NCBI GenBank assembly: GCA_905160935.1 | Contig: CAJHZI010000811.1 | Span: 354,501-418,500 of the forward strand | Source: Enchytraeus crypticus | Lineage: Eukaryota > Annelida > Clitellata > Enchytraeida > Enchytraeidae | DNA: 64,000 nucleotides | Direction of reading: 5' to 3' | Part shown: positions 1-10,015 of the stretch, in pieces | Numbering within the stretch: position 1 is the stretch's first letter | Layout of the letters: each line of letters starts with the position of its first letter | Notes under the pieces: model-generated | What the model was told of the DNA's origin: nothing | Database searches by the model: none | Seen by the model: only the letters and a program-made list of their open reading frames with translations | Translations under genes and position numbers: made by a program

Positions 1-100
1 AAGAGTAATGCGGAAAATAGAGAAGAGTGGAAGCGTTATATAAAATGGAACTGCCAGTAGACAGTGAACCAAGATAGGTTTTTTAATCAACTCAACAATG
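1..100 (+). mobile_element. LINE family A, 3' end fragment
   Basis: The bases match the 3' end seen in better copies at about 6840-6915 (plus) and 31372-31450 (minus): codons for R-E-E-W-[RK]-R-Y followed by a CCAGTAG(G/A)CAGTG tail. It is a 5'-truncated piece cut by the window edge, with no usable reading frame. Family A is a non-LTR retrotransposon with endonuclease and reverse transcriptase and is the most frequent repeat of this window. Confidence 0.75.
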
Positions 101-609
101 TGCATGTAAATTAGTACTACGGTACAATCGATTCTCCAATGCATTAGTTTTATCTCGCATTCATTAGGTAAATGTCTTACTGCGTCTTGTAGAAGGCCTA
201 TTGTTTATGCAAAAAATAAGAAAAAATAATAAGTTAAATCTACATGACAATATAGCTTTGTCGGGCTTAGAACTGATGAAGTTACTATATCAATGTCAAG
301 TGTTGCTAACATTCTCGATTGCGAGCAAGAATACCAAAAGGAAATGCAAACTTTACAACAGGTAGACGTTTGGCCTTTTAAGTTACTGCTTTTGTAATAA
401 GAAATTCCTTACACAAATGCGGTGTTAAATTACTACAGTTAAAAATAGGTAATAGTTCGGATGCAAATTAAATTTTAAAGTTAAAATTGTGTATCTTAGG
501 TTTAGTAATTCAAAATAACGTAATCTGTAACTTACATACCAACATTTTTAACTTAGGCTATGTAACTTTTTTAAATTTTAAATATTTTCGAAAAAGACAA
601 TGTCAGAAA

Positions 610-770
610 GGGCATTCGGTTGGTGAGCGCATAGGCTCCAGAAAGAGCTACAAAACTTCTAAAACGAAGGAGAAGTTTCCTCACTCACAGAGAAGAGTGG
701 AGAATTGCTTTCATATCCCGACCCTAGCTTAGCTGGTATTTAAGGGAAGAAGAAAATGATGACGATTAGT
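610..770 (+). mobile_element. LINE family E (RTE-like), 3' end fragment
   Basis: A stretch reading E-E-W-R with a CATATCCCGACCCTAG block and AAGGGAAGA downstream matches the end of the longer copy at 35100-35815, where the same order (E-D-W-R-R, ATCCCGACACCCTAG, AAGGAAGATACCGATGA) is seen. It is a 5'-truncated copy. The stretch between 100 and 610 is AT-rich and shows nothing I can assign. Confidence 0.55.
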
Positions 771-946
771 AAAACAATATAACAAAGAGTTACCTATATG
801 GAATATCTTAAATTTTTAAACTTAACTCTTAGATTCAACAAGACCAAGTTCTAACTTTTATGTCTAAAGTTTTCCTAAAAACATCAGAAACCCAAATATT
901 CACAATTTAATAACAGAGCAGTATAACATTGGTAGATTTTTCAGTA

Positions 947-2270
947 GGGGAGACCGGGGTAGGTTGTAACACGGGGATGGTTGTAACATGCCAATTTTTT
1001 CACTGAATAAAAGAGGAATGCAAAAACTTATCACCTGATATTGTTCATTGCTCATAAACAAGCCTAATCTGAAAGCAATCGTTCAAACAGGTGGGGTGTT
1101 ATTTCAATTTGTATGTTTTTTGCTACCAAAAGTAAATTTTGCCATTTGATGTTTCATTTTGACTAGTCGACTCAGTTTAAGGTTTTAACAAGTAAGTCTT
1201 GGGCATAAGGTATACCGTTCAAATGTCTTTAAAGTATTTACTTTGAAGTTGACTAAGAAAACTCATTTTGGCTACGTAATCATTTTAGAAACTCATTTTA
1301 TTACGGGGCAGGTTGTAACATTTCACGCGGGGAAGGTTGTAACACAGCTATATCTTGCCCCGTGCAACTTAGGCGGCTTGATGCAGTGGTTTATGGTCAT
1401 ATACATAGTCCTACTACGTTAAAGGCCCCTACTTGAATGGATATTCGTTAGTTAAGCCTGTATTGGACAATTAATTATTAGTGAAATAATATATAAGTTT
1501 ATTATGTATGCCTATGACTTTTAGAATGAGGAATTTTAAGAGGAAATCTTCTCGTTGCAGCGTTTCAAAAGAAGCCATGGGAAGTGCAGTTGAAAGAGTG
1601 CTAGATAGTAGATAATCCATTAGAGCTACTGCAGTAGATATGGGAATCTGTCATGTTACTTTATTTTCGTTACATTTACATTTACAGTCAAGGCAAGGCG
1701 TGCACCTGGGAATATTAATACAACTGGCATAATGATTTTATTCATTATTATTTTTCTCTCATATATTGTGAACCCTACAGCAACAGCAACAATCGTGATA
1801 AATGGGTGCAGTATGTAGACTGTAAGATGTGGTCGCATGAATAGTGTGCAGTTGGTGAATTTCCTTATCTGAGGCCTAACTGTGACTCAGATTAGACTCG
1901 GCAAATGGATGTTCCTAAACAGTGAAAAATGACTTAAACTTTCATATAAACATGATTTCAATCAAAGCATATTAATAATTCAGAGGATGGAGGGGAGATA
2001 CTTTAATATTTTTAAACTGTAATTGCGTTACAACCTACCCCGGACTTCGTTACAACCTGCCCCAGGGTAGGGGCTGGTTGTAACGTTTGGGTTGATCACT
2101 TTGAATGTGAATTACTCAAAAAATACTAGCACTAGGCACGCCTAGTTTATATTAGAACATAGATGAATAATATATTGTACAAATTGGTGTACACATTCTT
2201 CTGAATTGTGTAAGCTTGCTTGAAAAATATGCAAGACTCATTTTTTTTTTTTTTTTTCCCCGGTCTCCCC
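947..2270 (+). mobile_element. pogo/Tc1-like DNA transposon, degenerate
   Basis: The element is bounded by perfect 13-bp terminal inverted repeats, GGGGAGACCGGGG at the left and its complement at the right, each flanked by TA, the target duplication of the Tc1/mariner/pogo superfamily. The motif GGTTGTAAC recurs near both ends: direct at about 963, 979, 1310, 1335 and 2075, inverted at about 2030 and 2048. Such subterminal repeats are typical transposase-binding sites. A T-tract lies just inside the right end. At about 1.3 kb, and with only a fragment of a transposase gene inside, it cannot be autonomous. Confidence 0.75.
1526..1666 (+). pseudogene. N-terminal HTH of a pogo-like transposase, broken
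   Basis: Translation from ATG 1526 gives a basic N-terminus (M-R-N-F-K-R-K), then a Psq-type helix-turn-helix pattern (S-K-E-A-M-G-S-A-V-E-R-V-L), a stop codon, and in the same frame S-I-R-A-T-A-V-D-M-G-I. This is the DNA-binding start of pogo/tigger-type transposases, which usually reads S-[LI]-R-x-A-A-x-x-[FY]-G in the second part. No DDE catalytic domain is recognisable downstream. It lies inside the TIR-bounded element at 947-2270, which supports the assignment. Confidence 0.6.
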
Positions 2271-2397
2271 TACTATGTATGACGTAATTTATTGGTCAGT
2301 TGAGCCTTGTACTGACTGTACAAAGATCTGCAATGTAATGTAGAAATTTGTGCAATGAACCCTGCTGTGTTGCGTAGCATCAGAGAATAGGATGTGG

Positions 2398-2452
2398 AGA
2401 GAGAGAATGAACAGAGAATGATAGAGATAGAGAGAGAGAGAGAGAAGAGATG
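2398..2452. repeat. GA-rich microsatellite
   Basis: A run of GAGA with occasional T or A interruptions. The 450 bases after it, up to the TRIM exon, show no gene or clear repeat. Confidence 0.8.
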
Positions 2453-2901
2453 TTTCGCTTCTTTTACTATATTAGGATATGTCGCACTCGTTCAACCATC
2501 GTTTAACAACTTCAACATCAACAGTGTGCAGACGAGCCAAACCACCATCGAGCTTTGACATAGGACACTATTCCACAAAGTGATGCTTGTGTTGGCAGCT
2601 GAGCACCATACGGCAAAGAGTAATTTCTTGCTAATAAAGCAAGCTTCTGGTCAAAATCGATATACATATTCTGAATAAATTAGACAAAACTTTTAACTTC
2701 TTTTCGGGGTGAGGAATTCAATGCAATTAATTAACGATTGATCTTTAAATCATCTAAGTTTTCTAATCTAACAATTACTTGCTTTTGCATTTTTATATGC
2801 ATTTCAACAACTACAACACCTTATACATTACGACAACAATAAAGTATTTTTCGGCGTTATATAAAACATAAAATCAAATCTAAATGATATTTTTTGTTTT
2901 A

Positions 2902-4155
2902 GGTTCCTGGTTTATCTGATCCTAAAATTATAGTGTTGCATTTGCTTGAGATATCTTAGAATTGACCTAATGGCGACGTCTAGCCTCAGATCACAAGGAA
3001 AAGAGAGGAGCTATGAAAAGGATCAAGACATGGAATGTTCTATTTGTAAGGATGAATTCACGAAACCAAAGCTGCTACCATGCTACCATACTTTCTGTCA
3101 GGATTGCTTGAAGAGACATTGTGATGAGTATCATTATGAGGAAGTCCCATGTCCACTGTGCTGGAGTGAGTTCAGTGTACCACTAGGTGGTGTGGAGAAG
3201 TTACCTGATAATCTGTTGATGGTTAGATTGATTCAGCAAAAGAGCATCGTAAACGAAGAGTGCCTGTGTGATCTCTGCAGGGAGATTGGAGAAAGTAATA
3301 AAGCGGATTCATTCTGTATGGAATGTCGTCAGAATCTTTGTGAGAGGTGCACCCTCGTGCACCTCTCACAAAGATTCTGACGACATTCCATACAGAATGA
3401 ATCCGCTTTATTACTTTCTCCAATCTCAAAAATTCATTCAAAAGCCAACAGCACAAAGCAACACAAAGTTGTTCGTATTGAAGAGAAGCCAACAGATTAT
3501 GAGCTAAAGAGATTAATGTCAAGTTACTGTAGTAAACATGACAACAAAGAATTAGATTTGTACTGTTGTGACTGCAGAGAGTTGATCTGTGCTCTGTGTC
3601 ATGGCAAAGATCATAACAAACATGATTGCAGAACTTCACATGACGTGGCTAAACAAAAGAAAGAAGTTGCTGAGAATGACAAGGAGATCATTAAACAATA
3701 TCGAAATATAGTCAGTGAAAGAAAAAAGAGATTAGAGAAGATTAAACAAGATTTTCTGCAACAGCTATCAGCAACGGAGTGCTCTCTAAGAAAATCTCTG
3801 GATGCCATTCGCAAACTCCTGGACGAATGCGAAAATGAAATGATGAATGAATTGAGAATCTTCAAGGACAATAAAATAAAAGATTTGGGGATTAAGAGAG
3901 ATTTGGAAGAGCTCCACTATGCTACTTTGGACAGTTTCCACGCATACAGTAGTATGGTTAATGAGCGTGGTACAGATTGTGAGATAATAAGAGCTGCTGA
4001 TGATCTACACAAGAGAGCTGAGGAGCTGATCCGAAATCAGATGAAGAAAACTTCAATGAGGCAAGCCGAAACAAAATTGAACTTCATTCAATCAGTGACT
4101 CCAACCCGAGAACATATTATGAGACTTGTTGGAGAAATTGAGTGTAAAGATACGG
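2902..4155 (+). pseudogene. TRIM-type RING/B-box/coiled-coil E3 ligase, 5' exon (interrupted)
   Basis: A splice acceptor (TTTTGTTTTAG) precedes base 2902, and the start codon is probably ATG 2970. Residues 23-64 form a complete C3HC4 RING (C23, C26, C38, H40, C43, C46, C61, C64). A first B-box (C-x2-C ... C-x2-C, ending C-E-R-C-T-L-V-H) follows, then a second B-box from about 3528 (C-x2-H ... C-x2-C ... C-x2-C ... H) and a Lys/Glu-rich coiled coil to about 4120. The exon ends at 4155 before GTAAGA in phase 1 and joins exactly with the exon at 7529. Family role: ubiquitin ligase with RING for E2 binding. Oddity: a 63-bp fold-back duplication (about 3366-3428) keeps the frame but adds a TGA at 3378-3380, so this copy as read would stop inside B-box 1. 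Sequence beyond it is in the same frame and otherwise healthy, so the break may be recent or an assembly error. Confidence 0.8.
3282..3427. repeat. Perfect palindrome, 71-bp arms, 4-nt loop
   Basis: Arms 3282-3352 and 3357-3427 are exact reverse complements; the loop is CCTC at 3353-3356. The right arm repeats coding DNA of the TRIM B-box in reverse. The nine bases GAGGTGCAC and their complement around the loop look like a natural seed hairpin of the coding sequence. Confidence 0.97.
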
Positions 4156-4540
4156 GTAAGAACGCTTCAGTTAATATTTGACCAATTATTTAAATAATTA
4201 ATAAATTATATTATACAAAAAAAACATAATCTCTGCTTGTACAGTAAATCTAGGCTACTTTCCAATCCGATTGTAGAAAACCTTTGCAATTTGCAAATTA
4301 TAGTCTGCATACCTTGAAACATTTTTGCGAATTTTTGATATAAAAAATAAAGTCTATTCAGTCAAATGTCTGCCTGAAAACATACCAGTAGGCTACTTGA
4401 TATTGGAGGGGGCTTGATATTAGTTTGTGTCCTGCTTATGTACTGCCGATCATGCTACTTATTTATCTCCAATAAAAATTAAAATAATTATCTACAATTT
4501 TCTTCTCAAATTTGTCACGATCTTCGTCCGGCGCAGCCAT

Positions 4541-4630
4541 ATCTGCAGCGTGAATTGACGTGGTAGCAGTACTTGTACCTGGAACTGGCGTGGCAGCAAT
4601 ATCTGCAGCTTGAACTGACGTGGCAGCAAT
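4541..4630. repeat. Three tandem 30-bp units
   Basis: Three consecutive 30-base units share the pattern CTGRA-YTG-RCGTGG-AGCA. They lie in the TRIM intron. The rest of 4156-4850 is AT-rich DNA with nothing further recognised. Confidence 0.8.
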
Positions 4631-4858
4631 AATTTAATTTTCTAATTTAATTTAACTGTATAGTTTTTTTTTAATATGATGCTCAATTTCAGCGACATTT
4701 TATTATATTGACTTTACTTAACCATATTTAAATTTTAAAAATTCGTTTAAATAGTTCATTGTTGATGAAGAATGACGGATCAGAGTATGTAAGAGTAATA
4801 CTGAAGTTATAATAAAATAGTCTCAGAGGACACGGGAGGGAGAGATCACAGCTTCACC

Positions 4859-5344
4859 GTGTCTAGCAGAGCTGCTGATCCGCTCAACTCATTCGACTCA
4901 TACCATTCTATGAATCATCTCAGTCGTCTCGAGGAACCCTCTAACCAACAACTTTTTCTCACTAGCGCCCCTCAAAATTCCACTCTGCATCTTCTAGCTC
5001 AATTCAAACCGGGAACTCAATCCCCACACGCCGCTGCTTTAAGGCGGGATATCGTAACCGGCGCCGCCGTGGCTTGGCATTCAATAGTCGCTCTCGCCAA
5101 TCACCGGTCCAGAATCTCACCTCATCACATACCAAGATCCCACGAAAGGAGGATTTTGAGAAGAAATTACCTGCAGAATGATGATGCTGTGTCTGGTAGG
5201 GTGATCACTTTGAATCACTCAGGGGAGAGAAGTCGATCGGGGAGTAACGTGACATTCGGGAGAGTGGACGGGAATCGACAGTTGCATTTTAGCTCAGGGG
5301 GTAATGAAACAAGGGGGGGTTATGGGTGTGGTCTATCGCTGCAG
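4859..5344 (+). CDS. Unassigned coding-like open stretch upstream of CFAP119-like exon
   Basis: An open reading frame of about 160 codons with higher GC than its surroundings and ordinary amino-acid composition (Ser, Arg, Asn and His rich). I do not recognise the protein and see no domain. It is in the same frame as the CFAP119-like stretch that follows, separated by a TGA at 5345-5347 and an AG just before it (CTGCAG) that could be a splice acceptor. It may be an upstream part of the same gene, a 5' untranslated region, or an unrelated exon. It lies inside the intron of the TRIM gene on the same strand. Confidence 0.3.
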
Positions 5345-5347
5345 TGA

Positions 5348-5932
5348 TACCAGGATGACAGTGTACACGACTGTTGCGTGGAGTTGCCGTTTGACAACAT
5401 GTCCTCCTGCCACTGTCTCCTGCGACAGCTCGTTCTGTGCCACTCCGTACATCGACCTCCCATCTCCATCGATCTCTACCCGCTAGAGGACGCTCAGCGG
5501 ATCGTCGAGTACGTCACCGACACCTACTTCCGTCACTTCAAGCTCTACAAGTACATGTACACGCCAGATGTTAGCTTGGACGTGGCATTTTACTATCCGA
5601 ACATACCGGCGCCTGCAGTTGAAGCGACGGATTCTGCTGGAAAGGAAACTGGAGTGAGTGATAAGACGGAAGAACAACAGAAAGGTCAAGATGAAGGTCA
5701 CATGGAGATGGAGGAATCAGAGGATTGTTCCACTCTGAGGAGACTGATAAGACTCCACCTGACTGAGGAGCTTGGTCGCCTCAAGAACTCTGCAGACATG
5801 GGGCTGCTCTCTGTCTCACAGGTCCTGGAGGAAAAGGTGGAAGAGGCGGAGAAACTGAGCGCTGAGGCTGATGCAGGAGTGAAGGTAAAGGGCTCGGGAA
5901 AGAAGGAGAAGGAAGTAAAGAAGAAAAAGTAG
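5348..5932 (+). CDS. CFAP119/CCDC189-like protein, C-terminal part
   Basis: The frame reads through L-C-H-S-V-H-R-P-P and T-Y-F-R-H-F-K-L-Y-K-Y, then L-D-V-A-F, followed by an acidic linker and a Glu/Leu-rich helix, ending in a Lys tail and TAG at 5930-5932. From memory this order (S-V-H-R-P-P ... Y-F-R-H-[YF]-x-L-Y-K-Y ... L-D) is that of CFAP119 (CCDC189), a cilium/flagellum-associated coiled-coil protein; I could not check it. The N-terminal half of such a protein is not evident, and the start is uncertain: either a terminal exon with its acceptor near 5344, or a fragment. There is no poly-A tract after the stop, so nothing marks it as a retrocopy. Bases 5516-5613 are duplicated at 8362-8459. 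Confidence 0.45.
   Translation, partial: YQDDSVHDCCVELPFDNMSSCHCLLRQLVLCHSVHRPPISIDLYPLEDAQRIVEYVTDTYFRHFKLYKYMYTPDVSLDVAFYYPNIPAPAVEATDSAGKETGVSDKTEEQQKGQDEGHMEMEESEDCSTLRRLIRLHLTEELGRLKNSADMGLLSVSQVLEEKVEEAEKLSAEADAGVKVKGSGKKEKEVKKKK
5516..5613 (+). repeat. 98-bp segment duplicated at 8362-8459 (donor copy)
   Basis: It runs from ACCGACACC to CCGGCGCC and encodes the Y-F-R-H-F-K-L-Y-K-Y block. The copy at 8362-8459 differs at two positions only. This copy sits in the longer coherent CFAP119-like frame and is therefore the likely source. Confidence 0.95.
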
Positions 5933-5939
5933 TGACGTT

Positions 5940-6560
5940 TATGATATTGACACATTGTGACGTTTATGATAGTGACATATTGTGATGTTCATAATCGGAT
6001 AGCATCATATTAGCATTTATCTCCAATTGATTCTACATAAGCATTTCTAATATTTCATTATAAACGATGTTTTGCAGATCTTTCAGCTTTTCGTTAATTC
6101 TTGACTATTAATTCAGATATTAAAGTGTCTGGGACTTGCCATTGGATTTTAAGAGTGCCAAGAAATGTTAAGTGTGAATCCCATCAGCTTCAGTGCTTAG
6201 GTAGCCGCACTCATTTCTCTCTGCAAACTGAATTGCTGCACTATAGTAGGTATATAAGCCTGTCATCTCAAATATTCCAAAAAAATTTTTATCATCTTTA
6301 TTGCGTGGTTTAGGGGCGAACTCCATACATTGCTGCAACATTGCTCGGAATAAAACAATCGTTATTCTAGGGTTTGCAGGAAGACAATTTAATTGATGAC
6401 GACACAGCTATTTTCGCATCAATCTATAGGCTATGAGTGAAACAATTTCTGAAATTGGAATAATGTATGCGGATGATATTTCTGCTGCTGATATTAATAT
6501 TATGATTACTGTCAATTGCATAAATGTTAAATGTTCATAGTTCTTGTGATATTAGGAAAC
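5940..6560. other. Non-coding stretch in TRIM intron
   Basis: AT-rich DNA; the start holds two imperfect copies of a TGTGACGTTTATGAT unit (about 5933-5985). No gene, promoter or known repeat is evident. Confidence 0.5.
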
Positions 6561-6569
6561 TGTTCGGAA

Positions 6570-6957
6570 GATATTAGGAAACTTGAGGCATTGAAAATGT
6601 TGATTTGGAGAAGAATAGATAAGATTATCTGGACTCAAAAGGTCACAAATGACAAAATTCTGGAGAGTTGATACAGATAGACAGTTGATAAATGAATTAA
6701 GAAATTGGAAGAAGAGATGGATAGGACACATTCTAAGAGGGGAAGAGCAATTAATGGAGGTCATAGAAGGTAGAATGATAGGGAAAAGAGGCAGACCCAG
6801 GCCGAGATTTGGTATATTGGATGATTTAAAGACCCAAGCATATGTGAAAATGAAGCAGAAAGCTGAAAACAGAGAAGAGTGGAGGCGTTATATACCATGG
6901 TCCTGCCAGTAGGCAGTGCACTAAGAGAGAGAGAGAGAGTGTGTGTGTGTGTGTGTG
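6570..6957 (+). mobile_element. LINE family A, 3' fragment with GA/GT tail
   Basis: Frames at 6585-6912 give the family A C-terminus: W-R-R-x-x-[KR]-I-x-W-T-Q-K-V-T-N, then D-R-Q-L-I-N-E-L-R-N-W-K-K-R-W-I-G-H-I-L, G-K-R-G-R-P-R-P-R and E-E-W-R-R-Y. It ends GCAGTGCACTAAGAGAG and passes straight into (GA)n(GT)n at about 6925-6957. It is 5'-truncated and frame-broken. Confidence 0.85.
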
Positions 6958-7144
6958 ATTGCATACATGGCATATCGTACGTGTTACTTAGTTTTCTAAC
7001 TTGTTTGCTGTTTTTGTAGTTTTATTTATTTTCTACATTCGTCTCTCTTGTTACGAGCAATCTTTAATTATTGATAGTGCATTGCTTGCATCTATAACCC
7101 GCTATACGCGGTTATTCGAATAATCGTAAAACACCCTGAGAATT

Positions 7145-7352
7145 TTATTCGGAAGTTCTACTAAGAGAATTAGTAGAAGGTAGAATGGAAGGAAAGAGAA
7201 GCAGACACAGAGCGAGATTAGGCATGTGAGATGATTTAACCCATTCATCTATGGACATGAAGAGGATAGCGGAAGACAGCGAAGGGTGCAGGTTGCATGT
7301 CATGGACCTGCCAGCAGGCAGTGCACTAAGAGAGAGAGAAAGAGAGAGTAGT
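7145..7352 (+). mobile_element. LINE family A, second short 3' fragment
   Basis: It matches the last 200 bases of family A (E-G-R-M-E-G-K-R-S-R-H-R, then CCTGCCAGCAGGCAGTGCACTAAGAGAGAG) with a deletion and stops. It also ends in a GA tract. It lies just upstream of the second TRIM exon. Confidence 0.8.
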
Positions 7353-7528
7353 TATTTTAGCAGAGCATTATACTTTAATTTTTAATGTTATATTTTTATT
7401 TTCATATAATATATATTTTTCATTTTATATTTTTATTGCATTATTTTTCTAGGTTGTGACTATTTTTAAAATATTTTCTTAATGCTGCTTATTATGAAAT
7501 GTTGCATATGGCCTTTTACAATGTTTAG

Positions 7529-8361
7529 GTTCTAGTGAAGCATGGCTCAGCTCTAGTACTGAGGTTAAGGTCTTACAAGTCAAGACTGAGCAGATCATGG
7601 GACTAACAGTCGTGGATGATGAGATCTTTGTGGTGGGAGCGCGTCAGTCACAAGTCAACGTGTATGACTCACACAGTCTGACATGGTCACGTGATATCAA
7701 CATTCCTGGTATGAGGAAACCTCAAAGTTTGGCTGGTTGCACCTACAACAAAGCTCTTTATATCAGCAACTGGTGGCTCGACTATATCCACAGAATCGAC
7801 CTCAACAACAACAACTCTGTTACTCGCTGGAAGATGAGAGAGAATCATAGGCCACGTTATCTCTCAGTGACACAAGAGCACAATGTGCTTGTTACAGTGA
7901 AGAGGATCAATGATGAGACATCACCGTGTGGCTGTGATCTGTACACGAGTGAGGGTCAACTGCTGCGTGAGATAGGATTTGATAAACGCATTGAATACGC
8001 TCAGCAGGCAATTCAGTTGTCACGTGATCAGTTCATCGTACGTCACGGGTTGGACCCCTACAAACTCCTTTGTGAAGTGTCTTTGATAAACGCTGAGCCA
8101 CAAATTGTAACATTGCATAATGGAGTCGCTAAAGATATGCCGGTCCATGTCACCTCATTAACAGTTGATTATAAGCATAAACTCGTTTTTGTGATTAAAT
8201 ATAATAGCAAAAGAATTTTTGTATTAGACACAGACTTCAAATATCTAGGTCAGGTTCATACACGACGTGACCTCCAGGAACCTCGTTATCTGTGCTATGA
8301 CTCTTCCACTGACAGACTATTTGTATCTGAGTATAAGAAAGGTGGTGCATTTGTCATTAGT
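7529..8361 (+). CDS. TRIM gene, propeller exon
   Basis: The acceptor ATGTTTAG precedes base 7529. The two leading bases GT complete the Gly codon begun by the G at 4155, and the frame then stays open. The roughly 280 residues show repeating propeller-like strands (D-x-I-F-V-V-G, K-A-L-Y-I-S-N, R-Y-L-S-V, H-K-L-V-F-V-I-K-Y, R-I-F-V-L-D, D-R-L-F-V-S-E) of the NHL/TolB-like beta-propeller found C-terminal in many invertebrate TRIM proteins, where it binds targets. Without the fold-back the two exons would give about 687 residues including the odd tail. The expected closing strand after about 8361 is replaced by the 98-bp CFAP119-like copy, so the last blade is probably truncated. No human orthologue can be named; such TRIM families are expanded in invertebrates. 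Confidence 0.75.
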
Positions 8362-8469
8362 ACCGACACCTACTTCCGTCACTTCAAGCTCTACAAGTAC
8401 ATTTACACGCCAGATGTTAGCTTGGACGTGGCATTTCACTATCCGAACATACCGGCGCCATATACATAA
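8362..8469 (+). pseudogene. CFAP119-like segment fused in frame to the TRIM propeller
   Basis: Bases 8362-8459 copy 5516-5613 with two differences (a T for G and a C for T) and are read in the same frame as the source, so the propeller continues as D-T-Y-F-R-H-F-K-L-Y-K-Y before TAA at 8467-8469. No splice signal lies at the joint (GTCATTAGTACCGAC), so it looks like a direct DNA fusion followed at once by a hairpin (8469-8515). Confidence 0.85.
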
Positions 8470-8515
8470 TTATAATTATCAAGACGTACATATAGTACGT
8501 CTTGATAATTATAAT
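8469..8515. repeat. Perfect hairpin, 21-bp arms, 5-nt loop
   Basis: Arms 8469-8489 and 8495-8515 around ATATA. It starts at the stop codon of the fused TRIM exon. Confidence 0.95.
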
Positions 8516-8942
8516 GGGTTAGCGACTAATAACCGAGGTGTCTTCCTTCTAAACGCCTTGTCATAGCTGTACCAGGGTCAGTCTTACAGAAATAATTAAC
8601 AAATATCTAACAATTCAACTTTTTTCACATTTGATGTGATAGGCTCCTCAATAACTTTAGTAATTTCTGATCAAAACTTACTTCTTATCTATCTTAAATA
8701 AATAATGTTTTTTAATTAATTAGTTTGCAATATGGTGCTAACAACAGCTACAGCCTATACATGTATGTCTATTTGCAATGGATGCAACATCGATCGACTA
8801 GCATTGCCGTATATTTCAATACCATAACTAATACGTTAATAAATAAGTGCGTGAAATAACATTAAGCGACAATTAATGGGTAAGAATTTTTACGATTGAA
8901 TAGCATTGAATTTAAAGAATTTATTTATTTAGCTAATTGATT
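8516..8942. other. AT-rich flank without assignable content
   Basis: This is downstream of the TRIM exon; no polyadenylation site is clear beyond scattered AATAAATA-type strings near 8696 and 8839. Confidence 0.4.
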
Positions 8943-9072
8943 TATATGTTCGTGAAATGATAATTTGGATTGATGATAAATTATCATTTCACGAACATAT
9001 AATTCCTTCTTCATTAATTAATATAATTAATGAAGAAATCCTTCTTCATTAATTAATATAATTAATGAAGAA
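8943..9072. repeat. Cluster of three hairpins
   Basis: First: arms 8943-8966 and 8978-9001 (24 bp, loop 11 nt). Then a shorter hairpin with 14-bp arms around AATA (about 9007-9037), CTTCTTCATTAATTA and its complement, is repeated directly at about 9040-9072. Confidence 0.9.
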
Positions 9073-9414
9073 TAATATTTAATAATTCCGATAACAGTAA
9101 ACCGTGTGTTAAATTCTGCGTGTATACAGTATATGTTCATAATGCGGCTCTTTGTTGACATGTACATTGCATATTAAGTTTTATTCAAATTCAAAAAGAT
9201 TTGAAAATAAATTTGAATAAATATTAAAGTGCTTTGCTTGAAATATTACATCTAGTTTCTCTTGAATAGGCCTATTCATATTATTAAATCTATTCTTAAT
9301 CATAGCATATATGACTTAGTAATGTGACTACAATAGTATAATATTTAAAAAGCGAAGATACCTAATTTTCGCTTGGTGACCCTTTGGGAAATTAATTAAT
9401 TATCCATGTTGATC

Positions 9415-9655
9415 TGTTTGTCACACTGTATGTATCGATCAGCTTTGATCATATGGAAGCTGTTACACATGGATAGACGTTATCGATCAGCTGTGATCAT
9501 ATGTGACACATCGATAGTTATGATCATATGGAAGCTGTGATAGATCGATAGACGATATCGATTAGCTATGATCATATGTGAAACATCGATAGACGTTATC
9601 GATTAGATATGATCATATGAAAGCTCTGACACATCGGTAGACGTTATCGATTAGC
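9415..9655. repeat. Tandem repeat carrying TGATCATATG palindromes
   Basis: About five imperfect units, spaced roughly 30-60 bases, each combine ATCGAT[CT]AG with TGATCATATG and GACACATCGATAG. TGATCATATG contains the palindromes TGATCA and CATATG. Confidence 0.85.
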
Positions 9656-9709
9656 TGGGTCGTCGAGATATCGACATTTATTGTGCCGTAAATCTTAACC
9701 TGGGGAAGG

Positions 9710-10015
9710 TGTTATAACTTATAAGTATTTAGTACTAACAGGGTAATGACTACTTAGGAGTAACCTATGTAGGGTTGATGAGTACTTAGTAGTGACCAAG
9801 AGAGGGATACTGAGTACTTAGTAGTAACCTAAGAACGGGTGTCGAGTACTTAGGAGTAATAAATGGACGGGTATTGAGTACTTGAAGTATCCTAGGGAGA
9901 GGTGATGAGAACTTAGGAGCAACATATGGAGGGTTGGTGTGTATTTAGTAGTAACCTAGGAAGGATTGAAAGGTAGTTAGTAGTAACATGGAGAGGATTA
10001 ACAAGTACTCAATAG
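9710..10015. repeat. Degenerate minisatellite, about 37-bp unit
   Basis: About eight or nine units share GAGTACTTAGTAGTAACCTA-type cores with a G-rich spacer (AGGGTTGAT, AGAGGGATACT, GGACGGGTATT). The units differ by 15-30% by eye. Confidence 0.85.

Noticed and set aside
3223-3639. Minus-strand open frame of 138 codons over the TRIM exon
   Set aside because: It exists because of the palindrome and the antisense of B-box coding DNA; the plus frame has RING and B-box motifs and fits splicing.
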